The notes under the pieces: generated by a model
The model's database searches: none
Seen by the model: the letters and a program-made list of their open reading frames with translations, nothing else
What the model was told of the DNA's origin: nothing
In this document: in pieces, positions 1-10,074 of the stretch
Layout: each line of letters begins with the position of its first letter
Numbering within the stretch: the first letter of the stretch is position 1
Made by a program: the position numbers and the translations under genes
Assembly (NCBI GenBank): GCA_030055525.1
Contig: JASFYJ010000006.1
Coordinates: 49,486-113,485 of the forward strand
Direction of reading: 5' to 3'
Origin: Archaeoglobales archaeon
GTDB taxonomy: Archaea; Halobacteriota; Archaeoglobi; Archaeoglobales; Archaeoglobaceae
DNA: 64,000 nt

Positions 1-1094
1 GTTATGCTCAGATCTAAGTTCAGCTCTTTAATGCAAGCCAGAGCCTGAGCAGCGAAAGCTTCATTCAGCTCTACAAGTCCGATATCACTTAAATTTAAAT
101 TCGCTTTACTTAGAACTTTCCTTATTGCTGGAATCGGGCCGAGCCCCATGTATGCGGGATCTATGGCTGCAGAAGAGAAGGCAACTATCTTAGCTTTTGC
201 ATCGAGTCCAAATTCTTTAGCAGCTTTTTCATCAGCTATTAGCACAGCTGAGGCACCATCGTTAACTCCGCTAGCATTTCCTGCAGTTACAGTCCCATTC
301 TTTTTGAAAACAGGAGGGAGAGAAGCTAATTTTTCCAGACTTGTATCCCTTCTCGGATGCTCATCCGTATCAACAATCCTATCCTTCAGCTTCACCTGCA
401 CTATTTCATCTTTGAATTTTCCACTGTCTATCGCTTTTACAGCTCTCATGTGGCTTTCGTAGGCAAGTTTATCCTGCTCCTCTCTGCTTATCCTATATAG
501 CTCAGCTATGTTCTCCGCAGTAAATCCCATGTGATAACCGTAGAACTTCTCCCACAACCCATCGAAGACCATCACATCTACAACCTCATCGAATGCATTC
601 ACACTCATTCTGTAGCCCCATCTCGCTTTTCTAAGCGCATAAGGAGCGTTGCTCATGCTTTCCATTCCTCCAGCAACGATGAATTTCGCATTTCCAGAAT
701 CTATGCTCTGCGCAGCTAAAGCTAAAGCCTTCATTCCACTCGCACATACCTTGTTCACGGTAAATGCCGGAACCTCTTTTGGTAAACCAGCAAAGATCGT
801 TGCCTGCCTTGCAGGATTCTGCCCTTGAGCTGCCTGCAGAACGTTACCCATTATAACTTCATCCACTGGAACCTCAATTCCATCGAAATCTTCAAACTTT
901 TCGAGCGGTATTTTTCCCTTTGGTAGCTTTTCAGGGTAGAAATCAATAGATTCCTTAGTTGGAACAGGCTTTATTTTCACTTTCTTCATCAGTCCATTTA
1001 TAGCTACAGCCCCAAGCTCAAAAGCTTGCAGATCCTTCAAAGCTCCTCCAAATCTGCCTACCGGAGTTCTGACTGCATCTATTATGACTGCCAT
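1..1094 (-). CDS. Thiolase (acetyl-CoA C-acyltransferase), 3' end cut by window edge
   Basis: The minus-strand frame opens at an ATG (reading MAVIIDAVRTPVGRFGGALK) and runs off the left edge without a stop. About 364 residues are visible. The thiolase start signature (RTPVGRFGG), the nucleophile region (VNKVCASGMKAL, active-site Cys) and the NEAFAAQA motif are present; the C-terminal GHP and CxG motifs would lie outside the window. Thiolases condense or cleave acyl-CoAs, and members of this order use several in beta-oxidation. One oddity is about 30 extra residues (around 38-70, rich in Lys/Pro) between the first helix and the DEVIMGNVLQ strand, where canonical thiolases have a short turn. 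The ubiX gene ends 34 nt upstream on the same strand. Substrate specificity cannot be read from the sequence. Confidence 0.9.
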   Translation of the reverse strand, partial: MAVIIDAVRTPVGRFGGALKDLQAFELGAVAINGLMKKVKIKPVPTKESIDFYPEKLPKGKIPLEKFEDFDGIEVPVDEVIMGNVLQAAQGQNPARQATIFAGLPKEVPAFTVNKVCASGMKALALAAQSIDSGNAKFIVAGGMESMSNAPYALRKARWGYRMSVNAFDEVVDVMVFDGLWEKFYGYHMGFTAENIAELYRISREEQDKLAYESHMRAVKAIDSGKFKDEIVQVKLKDRIVDTDEHPRRDTSLEKLASLPPVFKKNGTVTAGNASGVNDGASAVLIADEKAAKEFGLDAKAKIVAFSSAAIDPAYMGLGPIPAIRKVLSKANLNLSDIGLVELNEAFAAQALACIKELNLDLSI

Positions 1095-1127
1095 GTGATC
1101 AGTTTTTCTGTAACCTAAAAAGCTTTT

Positions 1128-1676
1128 TTATTTCCATCTCTCATATTCAACATCCAACCCAAGGTGTTCCATAATTCTTGAAACCGTAAAATCGACCATA
1201 TCTTCTATCGTCTTGGGCTTTGTATAAAAACTCATAACAAGTGGAAAAACTATAGCACCGAGTTCACACAACTTTAGGAGGGTTTTAAAATGTCCAGCAT
1301 GCATTGGAGCTTCTCTAACGGCCAATACTAATTTTCTTCTCTCCTTTAAAGCAACATCTGCAGCTCTTGTTACAAGATTGTCTGCTATTCCGTTTGCTAT
1401 AGCTGAAGCTGTTTTGATGCTACAAGGAACGATCGCCATACCATCGAACTTGAAACTTCCACTAGAGAATGGTGCATATATCTCATCCTCGTCGTAATAC
1501 TTCGTTGCTAATTCTCTGATCCTGTATTCATCGTATTCTGTTTCTGCTTTCAAAGTTATTCGAGCAGCCCTCGTAGAAACCAAATACACTTCAGCACCTA
1601 TCTCTCTAAGCCTCTCTACAAGCCTAATACCAACTATCTGTCCCGAAGCCCCCGTTAATGCTACGATGAATTTCAT
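1128..1676 (-). CDS. ubiX: UbiX-family flavin prenyltransferase
   Basis: The 182-residue protein starts with the flavodoxin-like UbiX signature (LTGASGQIVGIRL, residues 7-19). It has the family's PCSIKTAS segment and the RAADVALKERR...REAP stretch that binds FMN and the dimethylallyl phosphate. The family makes prenylated FMN, the cofactor of UbiD-type decarboxylases; no ubiD is visible in this window. Length is normal for the family. Its ATG overlaps the stop of the upstream CetZ gene by 4 nt, so the two are probably co-transcribed and translationally coupled. Confidence 0.92.
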   Translation of the reverse strand: MKFIVALTGASGQIVGIRLVERLREIGAEVYLVSTRAARITLKAETEYDEYRIRELATKYYDEDEIYAPFSSGSFKFDGMAIVPCSIKTASAIANGIADNLVTRAADVALKERRKLVLAVREAPMHAGHFKTLLKLCELGAIVFPLVMSFYTKPKTIEDMVDFTVSRIMEHLGLDVEYERWK

Positions 1677-2839
1677 ATCAGTGGCTCGATATCTTCATCA
1701 AAAAGCTCAACCGTCTTCTCCATTCTCATTTTTTCTGCAGCCTCAACTCCTTCCTTAGCTTCTGCAGCCAGTCTTTGCAGCTCTTTTACACGTGGTATTT
1801 CGGTAACGTTGGCCAAAACGACGAGAGCTGCAACGTACTTGGTTCTTCTTGTTGGGTAATCTCCAGCCCTAACTTCTACACCAGAAATCTGCTCCTCTAT
1901 CCACAACTTTGCTTTTTCAAGTCCTTTTCTGTCTAACTGTTCTGGAGGGCCAGCAATAAGTATCAAAGCCCTTTCAGCACTCCTTATATCACATGGAATT
2001 GTCAATCTCCCTAAAGCAGCCCTTTTTACTAGAGTTGCAATCTTCATTGGCTTATCGTTCTCTAATGCTTCTATCTCTTCTTTCTTTTTCCCAATTGGAA
2101 GTAATTTTCTTTTTGGAGCAGATTCGGCAAGGGTTGTTGCATAGCCGATCGAAGATATTCCACCCCCTCTTAAGGTGTTTATAACCTCACTGCTGTCAAC
2201 GACCATCTCTCCTACTATGTCCTCTTCTATCGGTTCACCAGCCCTAGCTAGTACTCCTAACCTTCTTACAATCTCTTCGTTGATCTTTGCAAACGATTCC
2301 TTTAAACTTAACCCTTCAAACTTCCAAGCTCCATTGTCGACCAGTATTAGGTTGTCAACGTACTTCAAGAGAGATACCATACTTCTTGCAGCATTTAAAG
2401 AATAAAGTTTTCCTTCTTCCGGAGCTGGTAGTATTCCCACAGCGTAAACAGGTTCAGAATACATTTCAGAGAGATATTTAGCGATAACCGGGGCACCACC
2501 ACTTCCAGTACCGCCACCAAGGCCAGCTATTATAAGAAAAGCGTCCATGTCGTGTGTACCCCTTTCATCTATTGCATTCAAAATAGTTTCAATCTCCTCC
2601 TCAGCAATTTTGGCTCCGAGCTTGTTGTCTGTACCAACTCCGTGGCCCTTAACGATTGTCTGACCTATTAGAATTCTATCTTCGATTGGAACGTATTTTA
2701 AACCTAGAAGATCTGTTCTTGCTGTATTTATAGCAAGATGTCTCAGCCTTATATTCGATCCTCGTCTTTTTTCGCTTTCAAGAAACATGTCGAGTACTTT
2801 TCCACCTGCTTGTCCGAAGCCGATAATGAAGAATCTCAA
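1673..2839 (-). CDS. cetZ: CetZ-type tubulin/FtsZ-superfamily GTPase
   Basis: An N-terminal nucleotide-binding loop (FIIGFGQAGGKVLD) and the tubulin signature GGGTGSGG near residue 110 identify a tubulin/FtsZ-superfamily GTPase. The body (ILPAPEEG, LVDNGAW, GISSIGYA) fits archaeal CetZ better than cell-division FtsZ. In haloarchaea CetZ1 controls cell shape and motility; a comparable role here is inference. The best-supported start is TTG at 2839, because AGGTGAT lies at the right spacing before it. The upstream in-frame GTG at 2848 is inside that ribosome-binding site. The product is about 388 residues. It is followed by ubiX with a 4-nt overlap and is divergent from purE. Confidence 0.85.
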   Translation of the reverse strand: MRFFIIGFGQAGGKVLDMFLESEKRRGSNIRLRHLAINTARTDLLGLKYVPIEDRILIGQTIVKGHGVGTDNKLGAKIAEEEIETILNAIDERGTHDMDAFLIIAGLGGGTGSGGAPVIAKYLSEMYSEPVYAVGILPAPEEGKLYSLNAARSMVSLLKYVDNLILVDNGAWKFEGLSLKESFAKINEEIVRRLGVLARAGEPIEEDIVGEMVVDSSEVINTLRGGGISSIGYATTLAESAPKRKLLPIGKKKEEIEALENDKPMKIATLVKRAALGRLTIPCDIRSAERALILIAGPPEQLDRKGLEKAKLWIEEQISGVEVRAGDYPTRRTKYVAALVVLANVTEIPRVKELQRLAAEAKEGVEAAEKMRMEKTVELFDEDIEPLI

Positions 2840-2888
2840 GTTTATCACCTTTTTCCACTACTAACGATTTTTAAACCTGCACAAGAGA

Positions 2889-2896
2889 ATATAAAA
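2889..2896 (+). promoter_or_regulatory. Candidate TATA box of the purE-larB operon
   Basis: An ATATAAAA element lies in the 115-nt divergent spacer between cetZ and purE, about 70 nt before the purE ATG. A second A/T element (CTTAAAAG near 2911) is closer. The purE start is preceded by a clear GGAGG ribosome-binding site. Which of the two is used cannot be decided by eye. Confidence 0.45.
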
Positions 2897-2962
2897 CTTG
2901 TGAGCAAAAGTCTTAAAAGCTTACAGATGATGAAACAAGTTTAAAGTGTTTGGAGGGTAAAA

Positions 2963-3433
2963 ATGAAAGCTGTAATTGTTATGGGTTCTAAAGCTGATTT
3001 GGACTATGGAAAGGAAATAAAAGAGAAACTTAAAACTTTTAACATCGAGACTGAACTAAGAATAGCTTCAGCTCACAAAACCCCGGAGTACCTTATTGAA
3101 ATTTTGAAGAGTTACGAAAAAGAAGACGTCGTTTTTGTTACAGTAGCAGGAAGAAGTAACGCGCTGAGTGGTTTTGTTGATGCAAATACTGTAAAGCCTG
3201 TAATAGCATCCCCTCCCTACAGCGACAAATTTGCGGGAGCGGATATATTCTCAAGCATAAGAATGCCATCAGGTGTGGCACCGATGCTTGTACTCGAAGC
3301 TGAAAATGTAGCCTTGGCTGTTGCAAAGATATTTGCGATGAAAGATGAGAAAGTAAGAGAGGCCGTTGAAAGATACCAGAAGAAAAAGAAAGAAGAGATA
3401 GTTAAATCTGATAAAGAGGTGGGTTATGGGTAG
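2963..3433 (+). CDS. purE: PurE, phosphoribosylaminoimidazole carboxylase (class II-like)
   Basis: This 156-residue PurE family protein has GSKAD (residues 8-12), SAHKTPE (about 37-43) and a strongly conserved core. It acts in de novo purine synthesis at the AIR to CAIR step. The active-site loop reads VAGRSNALSG rather than the GGAAHLPG of bacterial class I N5-CAIR mutases. The AGRSN form is typical of class II PurE, which carboxylates AIR directly with CO2 and needs no PurK. That class assignment is inferred from the motif. A GGAGG ribosome-binding site precedes the ATG. The gene overlaps purC by 8 nt, a pairing that matches the fused animal PAICS enzyme. Confidence 0.92.
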   Translation: MKAVIVMGSKADLDYGKEIKEKLKTFNIETELRIASAHKTPEYLIEILKSYEKEDVVFVTVAGRSNALSGFVDANTVKPVIASPPYSDKFAGADIFSSIRMPSGVAPMLVLEAENVALAVAKIFAMKDEKVREAVERYQKKKKEEIVKSDKEVGYG

Positions 3434-4418
3434 TGTAAAGGATTTGATAGTTCTTAAAGCTCCAAATAGTGGACTCGGAGAAGGGATCTTTGAATTTTCC
3501 GACCGATATTCTGTCTTCGACTACGGAGAGATGCCCGACAAGATCGATGGAAAGGGAGCATCACTTTGTCTAATCTCCGCATTCTTCTTCGAAAAGCTCG
3601 AAGAAGAGGGGATAAAAACGCATTACATTGGGCTAATAGATGAGAACAAAGTCAAGAAGTTTGAGGAAATAGATAACGTCACAAACAAAATGAAGATAAA
3701 GCTTGTGAGAGTTTTAAGGCCTTTTGGCAGAGATTACTCAATTTTTCAAAAAGAAAGATCAAACTTCTTAATACCTCTCGAAGTGATCTACAGAAACAAG
3801 ATTCCAGAAGGGTCATCTCTGCTTAGAAGAGTTGCAAGTGGGGAAGTGAAGCCTGAAGATTTTGGTTTGAAAGAGATAAAAGTCAACATGAAGCTTGAAA
3901 AACCCATAGTCGACTTCAGTACAAAACTTGAAGATATAGATAGATATCTCAGCCACGAGGAGGCGAAAAAAATTTCTGGACTGAGCGATGACGAGTTTGA
4001 ACTGCTAAAGGACATCGTTTTAAAGGTTGATGAACTCATAACTTCTGAAGTCGCAAAAGCGGGCTTAGAGAACGAAGATGGAAAAATAGAGCTTGCTTTT
4101 GATGAAAAAAGAGATCTTATAGTTGTGGATGCAGTTGGAACCCCAGATGAATGCAGATTCAGCTTTGATGGATTTGAAGTAAGTAAGGAGATTCTTAGAG
4201 GGTACTACAAGAAAACAGAATGGTACGAAAAGGTAAAAACCTATAAAGGTAAAGAAGGATGGAGAGAACTCGTAGGCAAACCACCAAAACTTAGCCAGAA
4301 TGTAAAAACAGCCACCTCAAAGCTTTACATGGCTCTCTGCAACGAAATAACTGGTAGAAGGTTCTTCGATGTACCAAAGCTTAAAAAGGTTGTTAAGGAG
4401 TTGAGGGAGCTGATATGA
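3426..4418 (+). CDS. purC: PurC, SAICAR synthase
   Basis: The 330-residue protein carries SAICAR synthetase landmarks: FSDRYSVFDYGEMPD near the N-terminus with the following KG, a PLEVIYRN segment, DGKIELAFD and DAVGTPDECRF. The enzyme joins aspartate to CAIR using ATP. It is longer than typical bacterial PurC (about 240 residues), with the extra length mainly in the middle helical part and the C-terminus. The start overlaps purE and the stop overlaps carA, so the genes look co-transcribed. Confidence 0.92.
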   Translation: MGSVKDLIVLKAPNSGLGEGIFEFSDRYSVFDYGEMPDKIDGKGASLCLISAFFFEKLEEEGIKTHYIGLIDENKVKKFEEIDNVTNKMKIKLVRVLRPFGRDYSIFQKERSNFLIPLEVIYRNKIPEGSSLLRRVASGEVKPEDFGLKEIKVNMKLEKPIVDFSTKLEDIDRYLSHEEAKKISGLSDDEFELLKDIVLKVDELITSEVAKAGLENEDGKIELAFDEKRDLIVVDAVGTPDECRFSFDGFEVSKEILRGYYKKTEWYEKVKTYKGKEGWRELVGKPPKLSQNVKTATSKLYMALCNEITGRRFFDVPKLKKVVKELRELI

Positions 4419-5485
4419 AAGCAGGTTTAGCTTTGGAGGATGGTACGTATCTTGAGGGCAAAGCCTTTGGAGCGGAGAAGATAGGAGTAGGAGAAATCGT
4501 CTTTTGCACTTCGATGACTGGCTACGTTGAAGCTTTGACCGATCCTAGTTACAAAGGGCAGATTCTGATGATGACTTACCCATTAATAGGAAACTACGGT
4601 GTTTGCAGAGAGGATTTTGAAAGTGATGGAGTTAAGGTTGAAGGCTTTGTTGTTAGAGAACTTTGTAAAAACCCTAGCAATTGGAGAAGCGAAATGAGTG
4701 TCGATGAATTGCTGAAGCAGTATGAAGTTGTTGGAATTGAAGGCGTAGATACAAGAATGCTGACCAAGAAGATCAGGATGTATGGATCGATGAAGGCTGC
4801 AATAGGTGTTGATGTAGATAAGGAAAAACTGATAAAGATTGCAAGAGATCAACCTTTCATCTCTGATATCGATTTGGTAGACAAAGTTTGCGTCAAAGAG
4901 CCAAGGAGAATCGACGTAAAAGGAAAATTTGAAGTCGTTTTGATAGATTGTGGAGTTAAAATGAGCATAATTAGGCAGCTTTTAAAGAGAGGAATAAACC
5001 TAACGCTCGTTCCATACAATTATCCCGCTGAAAAGATTTTCGAAATGAATCCAGATGGTATTTTTATCTCCAATGGCCCAGGAGATCCGGCAAGAGTGAA
5101 GGAGACGATTGATACCATTAAAAAACTTGCTGGAAAATTTCCGATTGCTGGTATATGCCTTGGACATCAGCTTACGGCACTCGCCTTTAATGCAAAGACG
5201 TTTAAATTGAAGTTTGGCCATCATGGAAGTAATCAGCCAACAAAGGATCTTGAAAGCGGTAGAGTGTTCATATCTAGTCAGAACCACAATTTTGCCGTTG
5301 ATGAAAAAACTTTGCCAAATGGTTTTGAGGTCACTCAGATAAATTTGAACGATAAAACAGTAGAAGGGTTGAAGCATAAGGAGTTGCCGATTATAACCGT
5401 CCAATATCACCCCGAAGCAGGTCCGGGGCCACATGATACTTACTTCTTCTTCGATAGATTTGTAGACATGCTTAAAGAGTGGTGA
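4415..5485 (+). CDS. carA: Carbamoyl-phosphate synthase small subunit
   Basis: The 356-residue glutaminase subunit has the CarA N-terminal domain ([20 protein letters not shown]) and a class I amidotransferase domain. The nucleophile is Cys248 in GICLGHQ, and the catalytic His/Glu sit in [10 protein letters not shown] near the C-terminus. It supplies ammonia to CarB for carbamoyl phosphate, the precursor of pyrimidines and arginine. The start overlaps the purC stop by 4 nt and the end overlaps the beginning of the carB frame. Confidence 0.95.
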   Translation: MKAGLALEDGTYLEGKAFGAEKIGVGEIVFCTSMTGYVEALTDPSYKGQILMMTYPLIGNYGVCREDFESDGVKVEGFVVRELCKNPSNWRSEMSVDELLKQYEVVGIEGVDTRMLTKKIRMYGSMKAAIGVDVDKEKLIKIARDQPFISDIDLVDKVCVKEPRRIDVKGKFEVVLIDCGVKMSIIRQLLKRGINLTLVPYNYPAEKIFEMNPDGIFISNGPGDPARVKETIDTIKKLAGKFPIAGICLGHQLTALAFNAKTFKLKFGHHGSNQPTKDLESGRVFISSQNHNFAVDEKTLPNGFEVTQINLNDKTVEGLKHKELPIITVQYHPEAGPGPHDTYFFFDRFVDMLKEW

Positions 5486-5487
5486 AG

Positions 5488-8400
5488 ATGCCAAAAAGGG
5501 AGGATATTAAGAAGATAATGGTTATAGGTAGCGGGCCAATAGTCATTGGACAGGCTGCAGAGTTCGATTATTCAGGAAGCCAGGCCTGTAAAGCCCTACG
5601 CGAGGAAGGATACGAAGTTGTGCTTGTGAATTCAAATCCAGCAACCATAATGACAGATCCGGAAATGGCAGATAGAGTTTACATTGAACCACTTGAAGCT
5701 GAAATCGTGGCGAAGATAATTGAGAGAGAGAGGCCAGATGCTTTACTCCCAACACTTGGTGGCCAAGTTGGGCTAAATTTGGCTGTCCAGCTTCATGAGA
5801 TGGGGATTTTAGACAAATACGGAGTCGAACTTATAGGTGCAAAGGTTGATGCGATAAAGAAGGCTGAGGACAGGGAGCTTTTTAAACAATGTATGCTCAA
5901 GATAGGTCTGGAAGTACCTAGAAGCGTTGCTGTAAACGATTTAAGCGAGGCTTTAAGTTTTGCTGACGAAATTGGTTTTCCGATAATAGTTAGACCTGCG
6001 TTTACTTTAGGTGGAACTGGAGGCGGAATAGCATACAACAAAGAAGAACTGAAAGAGATAGTAACAAAAGGGCTTAAATTATCGATTATAAAGCAAGTAC
6101 TCGTTGAAGAGAGCGTTATTGGCTGGAAAGAATTCGAACTTGAAGTTATGCGAGATTTGGCTGACAATGTTGTCATAATTTGCCCAATAGAGAACTTCGA
6201 TCCAATGGGTATCCATACTGGAGACAGTATAACTGTTGCTCCAGCCCAGACACTTACAGATTACGAGTATCAGCAACTTAGAGATGCCGCGATAAAGATC
6301 ATTCGCGAAATAGGAGTTGAAACTGGGGGTAGCAACATCCAATTTGCAGTGCATCCGAGGGATGGAAGAATATTTGCAATTGAAATGAATCCAAGAGTAA
6401 GCAGATCTTCAGCTTTAGCTTCAAAAGCAACTGGATTTCCGATTGCAAAGATTGCTGCAAAACTTGCAGTCGGTTATACATTAGATGAGATTCCAAATGA
6501 TATAACAAAGGAAACTCCTGCAAGCTTCGAACCCACGATAGATTACGTCGTAGTAAAAATACCACGTTTCGCTTTCGACAAATTCCCCGCTGCTAACCCC
6601 ATTTTAGGAACACAGATGAAAAGTGTTGGCGAAGTGATGGCGATCGGCAGAACCTTTGAAGAGGCTCTACAGAAAGCTCTAAGGAGTCTTGAAATCGGCA
6701 GATATGGGTTGGGTTGCGATGGAAAAGATAAAAATCCGAGTAGAGAAGAGATAATTCGGAAACTTAGATTTCCAAGCCATGATAGAGTTTTTTACATACG
6801 GTATGCATTCCAGAACGGCTTCAGTGTTCAAGAGATATACGAATTGACAAAGATAGATCCCTGGTTCCTTGAAAAGATCAAAAATATCGTTGAATTTGAA
6901 GAAAAGCTTAAGAAACTTGCAAAAGAGAAGAGGATAGAAGATTTGCCAAAGGATGTTCTGCTCGAAGCTAAAAAACTTGGATTTAGTGATAGACAGCTAG
7001 CAAATATTTTCAAATGTAATGAGAGAGATGTTAGGAAAGTTAGAAAAGAAAAGGGCGTAGTAGCAGTGTTCAAAATGGTAGACACGTGTGCGGCGGAATT
7101 TGAAGCAAAAACTCCGTACTTCTATTCCACTTACGAAATGGAGAACGATGCAGTCCCAACAAAGCGTAAAAAAGTTATGATCCTTGGCAGTGGACCAAAC
7201 AGAATTGGTCAAGGCATTGAGTTTGACTACTGCTGCGTTCATGCTGTTAAAAGCTTAAAAGAAGACGGCTACGAGACAATAATGGTGAACTGCAATCCCG
7301 AAACCGTCTCAACAGATTATGACACCTCTGATAGACTCTACTTCGAACCAATAACCCACGAAGACGTTATGAACATCTGGGAAAACGAGCAGCCCATTGG
7401 TGTAATGGTGCAATTTGGTGGTCAGACTCCATTAAATATTGCAGAAGAGCTCGAAAAGAGTGGAGCAAAGATATTAGGTACCTCAGTAGATTCAATAGAT
7501 ATTGCAGAAGATAGAAAAAGGTTCGAAGAGTTGATGAAAAAGCTTGGCATACCAAGACCACCAAATGGGATAGCTTTCAGTGTTGAAGAAGCTAAGAGAA
7601 TCGCAAAAGAGATCGGCTATCCTGTACTTGTACGTCCAAGTTACGTTCTAGGTGGTAGAGCAATGGAGATCGTATACGATGATGAAGAGCTTGAGAGGTA
7701 CATCAACGAAGCTCTAGAAGTCAGTCCTGAAAAGCCTGTTCTGGTTGATAAATTCTTAGAGGATGCTATAGAGCTTGAAGTAGATGCACTTTGTGATGGA
7801 GAGGATGTCTACATTGGAGGAATAATGGAACATATTGAAGAGGCGGGAATTCACAGCGGTGATTCTGCGTGCGTTTTGCCGCCAGTTTCCCTTTCTCAGG
7901 ATGTTATAGAGAGGGTTGTTGAGTATACGAAAAAGATAGCTTTGGCTTTAAAGGTTGTGGGGCTGGTAAACATCCAATACGCTTTGAAGGATGATATCCT
8001 TTACGTCCTTGAAGCAAACCCGAGGGCAAGCAGGACTGTTCCGTTTGTAAGCAAAGCAACTGGCGTTCCTTTAGCTAAGATAGCCGCAAAACTAATGATG
8101 GGTGCAAAGCTTAAAGACTTCAAGCTTAAAAATCCGAATTTAAAACATGTATCTGTAAAGGAAGCGGTTTTCCCGTTTATAAAACTTCCAGGCGTTGATC
8201 CAGTGCTTGGGCCAGAAATGAAATCCACTGGAGAAGTTATGGGCATAGATTATGACTTTGGTGTTGCCTTCTACAAGGCAGAACTAGCCGCTGGCATGAA
8301 ACTGCCAATCTCAGGCTCGGTTTTAGTCAGTTTAAGAGACAAAGATAAGAACGAAAAAGCCATAAAGCTCGTCAAAAAATTTGAAGAGCTGGGTTTCAAG

Positions 8401-8724
8401 ATCCTTTCAACAAAAGGTACGGCAGAATTTTTACAATCCAACGGCATAAAAACAGAAGTAGTTATGAAGATAAGCGAAGGGAGACCGAACGTTGTGGATA
8501 TGATAATAAACGGTCAAGTTAGCCTGATAATAAACACACCAAGTGGGAGAAGGGGTAGAAGCGAGGGTTATGAGATAAGAAGAACTGCTGTGGATTTTGG
8601 TGTGCCCTACATAACAACCTTGGCCGGAGCTTACGCGGCTGTTAAAGCAATTGAGGCTATAAAGAATAGATCTATAACAGTTAAGTCCTTACATGAGTAC
8701 CATGAAGAGATTGGTCAATCCTGA
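5488..8724 (+). CDS. carB: Carbamoyl-phosphate synthase large subunit (full length)
   Basis: This is an undivided CarB of about 1078 residues with two homologous ATP-grasp halves. Each half starts with a glycine-rich segment ([19 protein letters not shown] and [19 protein letters not shown]), and an MGS-like regulatory domain lies at the C-terminus. Some archaea carry carB split in two, but here it is intact. The ATG at 5488 is preferred over two in-frame GTGs at 5479 and 5482. CarB and CarA form the channelled synthase. The larB frame begins inside the last 32 nt. Confidence 0.95.
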   Translation: MPKREDIKKIMVIGSGPIVIGQAAEFDYSGSQACKALREEGYEVVLVNSNPATIMTDPEMADRVYIEPLEAEIVAKIIERERPDALLPTLGGQVGLNLAVQLHEMGILDKYGVELIGAKVDAIKKAEDRELFKQCMLKIGLEVPRSVAVNDLSEALSFADEIGFPIIVRPAFTLGGTGGGIAYNKEELKEIVTKGLKLSIIKQVLVEESVIGWKEFELEVMRDLADNVVIICPIENFDPMGIHTGDSITVAPAQTLTDYEYQQLRDAAIKIIREIGVETGGSNIQFAVHPRDGRIFAIEMNPRVSRSSALASKATGFPIAKIAAKLAVGYTLDEIPNDITKETPASFEPTIDYVVVKIPRFAFDKFPAANPILGTQMKSVGEVMAIGRTFEEALQKALRSLEIGRYGLGCDGKDKNPSREEIIRKLRFPSHDRVFYIRYAFQNGFSVQEIYELTKIDPWFLEKIKNIVEFEEKLKKLAKEKRIEDLPKDVLLEAKKLGFSDRQLANIFKCNERDVRKVRKEKGVVAVFKMVDTCAAEFEAKTPYFYSTYEMENDAVPTKRKKVMILGSGPNRIGQGIEFDYCCVHAVKSLKEDGYETIMVNCNPETVSTDYDTSDRLYFEPITHEDVMNIWENEQPIGVMVQFGGQTPLNIAEELEKSGAKILGTSVDSIDIAEDRKRFEELMKKLGIPRPPNGIAFSVEEAKRIAKEIGYPVLVRPSYVLGGRAMEIVYDDEELERYINEALEVSPEKPVLVDKFLEDAIELEVDALCDGEDVYIGGIMEHIEEAGIHSGDSACVLPPVSLSQDVIERVVEYTKKIALALKVVGLVNIQYALKDDILYVLEANPRASRTVPFVSKATGVPLAKIAAKLMMGAKLKDFKLKNPNLKHVSVKEAVFPFIKLPGVDPVLGPEMKSTGEVMGIDYDFGVAFYKAELAAGMKLPISGSVLVSLRDKDKNEKAIKLVKKFEELGFKILSTKGTAEFLQSNGIKTEVVMKISEGRPNVVDMIINGQVSLIINTPSGRRGRSEGYEIRRTAVDFGVPYITTLAGAYAAVKAIEAIKNRSITVKSLHEYHEEIGQS

Positions 8725-9364
8725 CTTTGATAGATTTGAAAGAATTGGCAAACCAGAAGCAGTATACGCCGAAGGAAAGAGCATTGAAGATCTGGTAGAA
8801 ATAGTCAAAACTTACATAGATACCAAAAAACCACTTTTGATTACAAGGTTGAACAACGAACAGATGGAGGTTATGAAAAAACTTGGAATGAGAGTAAACG
8901 AAAAAGCAAGAACGGCTTCGATGGGGAAGATTGCAGAAAATTCTGGAAAAACAGTTATACTTACAGCTGGTACTTCAGATATACCGATAGCTGAAGAAGC
9001 TTTTGAAACCGCCACCTTTTTAGGTCTTGAAGCTGAAAGATTCTACGATGTAGGCATCGCCGGGATCCACAGAATAAATGAACCAATCAATTATATAAAA
9101 AATAACGATGTTGATTCAGTTATAGTTGTTGCAGGAATGGAAGGAGCTTTGCCTTCAGTCATTGCAGCTTTAGTTGATTTACCAATAATAGCGGTTCCAA
9201 CATCGGTTGGATACGGTGTAAACTTTAAAGGTATTACAACGCTATTTTCAATGCTACAAAGCTGTCCAAGTGGCGTAGCGGTTGTTAATATAGACAATGG
9301 ATTTGGAGCTGCAGTATTTGCTTACCTGATCTCAAGAGTTAGAAGAAAAAATCAAATCCGCTAA
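8693..9364 (+). CDS. larB: LarB, nickel-pincer cofactor biosynthesis (PurE-like carboxylase/hydrolase)
   Basis: The 223-residue protein has a PurE-like C-terminal domain ([42 protein letters not shown]) after an N-terminal extension, the architecture of LarB. LarB carboxylates nicotinic acid adenine dinucleotide and hydrolyses its phosphoanhydride, the first step to the nickel-pincer nucleotide of lactate racemase and relatives. It is easily mistaken for a second PurE. The start (8693, or an ATG at 8702) lies inside the end of carB. LarE is encoded at 24.3 kb; larA and larC are not in the window. The stop overlaps that of the convergent methyltransferase gene. Confidence 0.88.
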   Translation: MSTMKRLVNPDFDRFERIGKPEAVYAEGKSIEDLVEIVKTYIDTKKPLLITRLNNEQMEVMKKLGMRVNEKARTASMGKIAENSGKTVILTAGTSDIPIAEEAFETATFLGLEAERFYDVGIAGIHRINEPINYIKNNDVDSVIVVAGMEGALPSVIAALVDLPIIAVPTSVGYGVNFKGITTLFSMLQSCPSGVAVVNIDNGFGAAVFAYLISRVRRKNQIR

Positions 9365-10074
9365 ATTTTTTCCTTCTTTTCTTCAAGGCTTTTTCTAATA
9401 AAAGATGTCGTTTTGTTGAAGATACCATGTATCGTCATCATTTCATCTTTTCTAATCTTTGCCCTCCCCAGAACTCTCCTAAAGACTACCAAAGTTCTTT
9501 GCAATCTGTGCTTCGGAAAATCTATCAACTCGAGCAACTCCTTTAGATTTCTAACTGCAACTTCTATCTCCATGGAGGTTGCAAATTCTTCTTTCTTTTC
9601 AATTCTAAATTTATTTTTGGATAGAACGTAAAGAATTACAGCTACAGCGTGGCTAACGTTCATTATTGGATATTCTTCACTAGTTGGGATTTTTACAAGA
9701 AGATGACACATCTCTATTTCTTCTCTTGACAAACCAAAATCTTCTCTACCAAAGAGTATTGCTACTTCACCCTTTAAAAACCTCCGTAACTTCTCTGGTC
9801 TAACGATTGGCTTTCTTAGGAACCTGTAATCTCCCCCCTCAACTCCCGTAGTCCCAACAACAAGGTTCATAGAAGATAAAAAAGACAAGTCGTTAACTAT
9901 CCTTGCATTTTCAAGCAGATCCTTTGCATGCGCAGCTGTATGAAAGCTAACTTCAGTCAAATTGCAGTTGTAAAGGACTATACTTTTGACTCCAAAGTTC
10001 TTTGCAACCCTTGCTATGAAACCTATGTTCTCAGGAACCTTCAGACCAACTAATACTAAGTGGATCATGGGCAT
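9361..10074 (-). CDS. SpoU/TrmH-type RNA 2'-O-methyltransferase (TrmJ-like)
   Basis: The 237-residue SPOUT-class protein has the N-terminal LVGLKVPENIGFIARVAKNFG motif in two readable parts and the cofactor-knot motifs LFGREDFGLS and MNVSHAVAVILY. This order resembles TrmJ, which methylates the ribose of position 32 in tRNAs; the archaeal target may differ. The C-terminal helical part (residues 160-237) is typical of TrmJ-like proteins. Two close ATGs (10074, 10068) are possible starts. The start overlaps the end of the cytochrome gene on the same strand. Confidence 0.85.
   Translation of the reverse strand: MPMIHLVLVGLKVPENIGFIARVAKNFGVKSIVLYNCNLTEVSFHTAAHAKDLLENARIVNDLSFLSSMNLVVGTTGVEGGDYRFLRKPIVRPEKLRRFLKGEVAILFGREDFGLSREEIEMCHLLVKIPTSEEYPIMNVSHAVAVILYVLSKNKFRIEKKEEFATSMEIEVAVRNLKELLELIDFPKHRLQRTLVVFRRVLGRAKIRKDEMMTIHGIFNKTTSFIRKSLEEKKEKI

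Noticed and set aside
2925..2950. Possible stand-alone box C/D RNA upstream of purE (GATGATGA)
   Set aside because: No box D with a plausible guide or closing stem was found at suitable spacing.
8693..9364. Second copy of PurE
   Set aside because: The longer N-terminal domain and the [10 protein letters not shown] core fit LarB.
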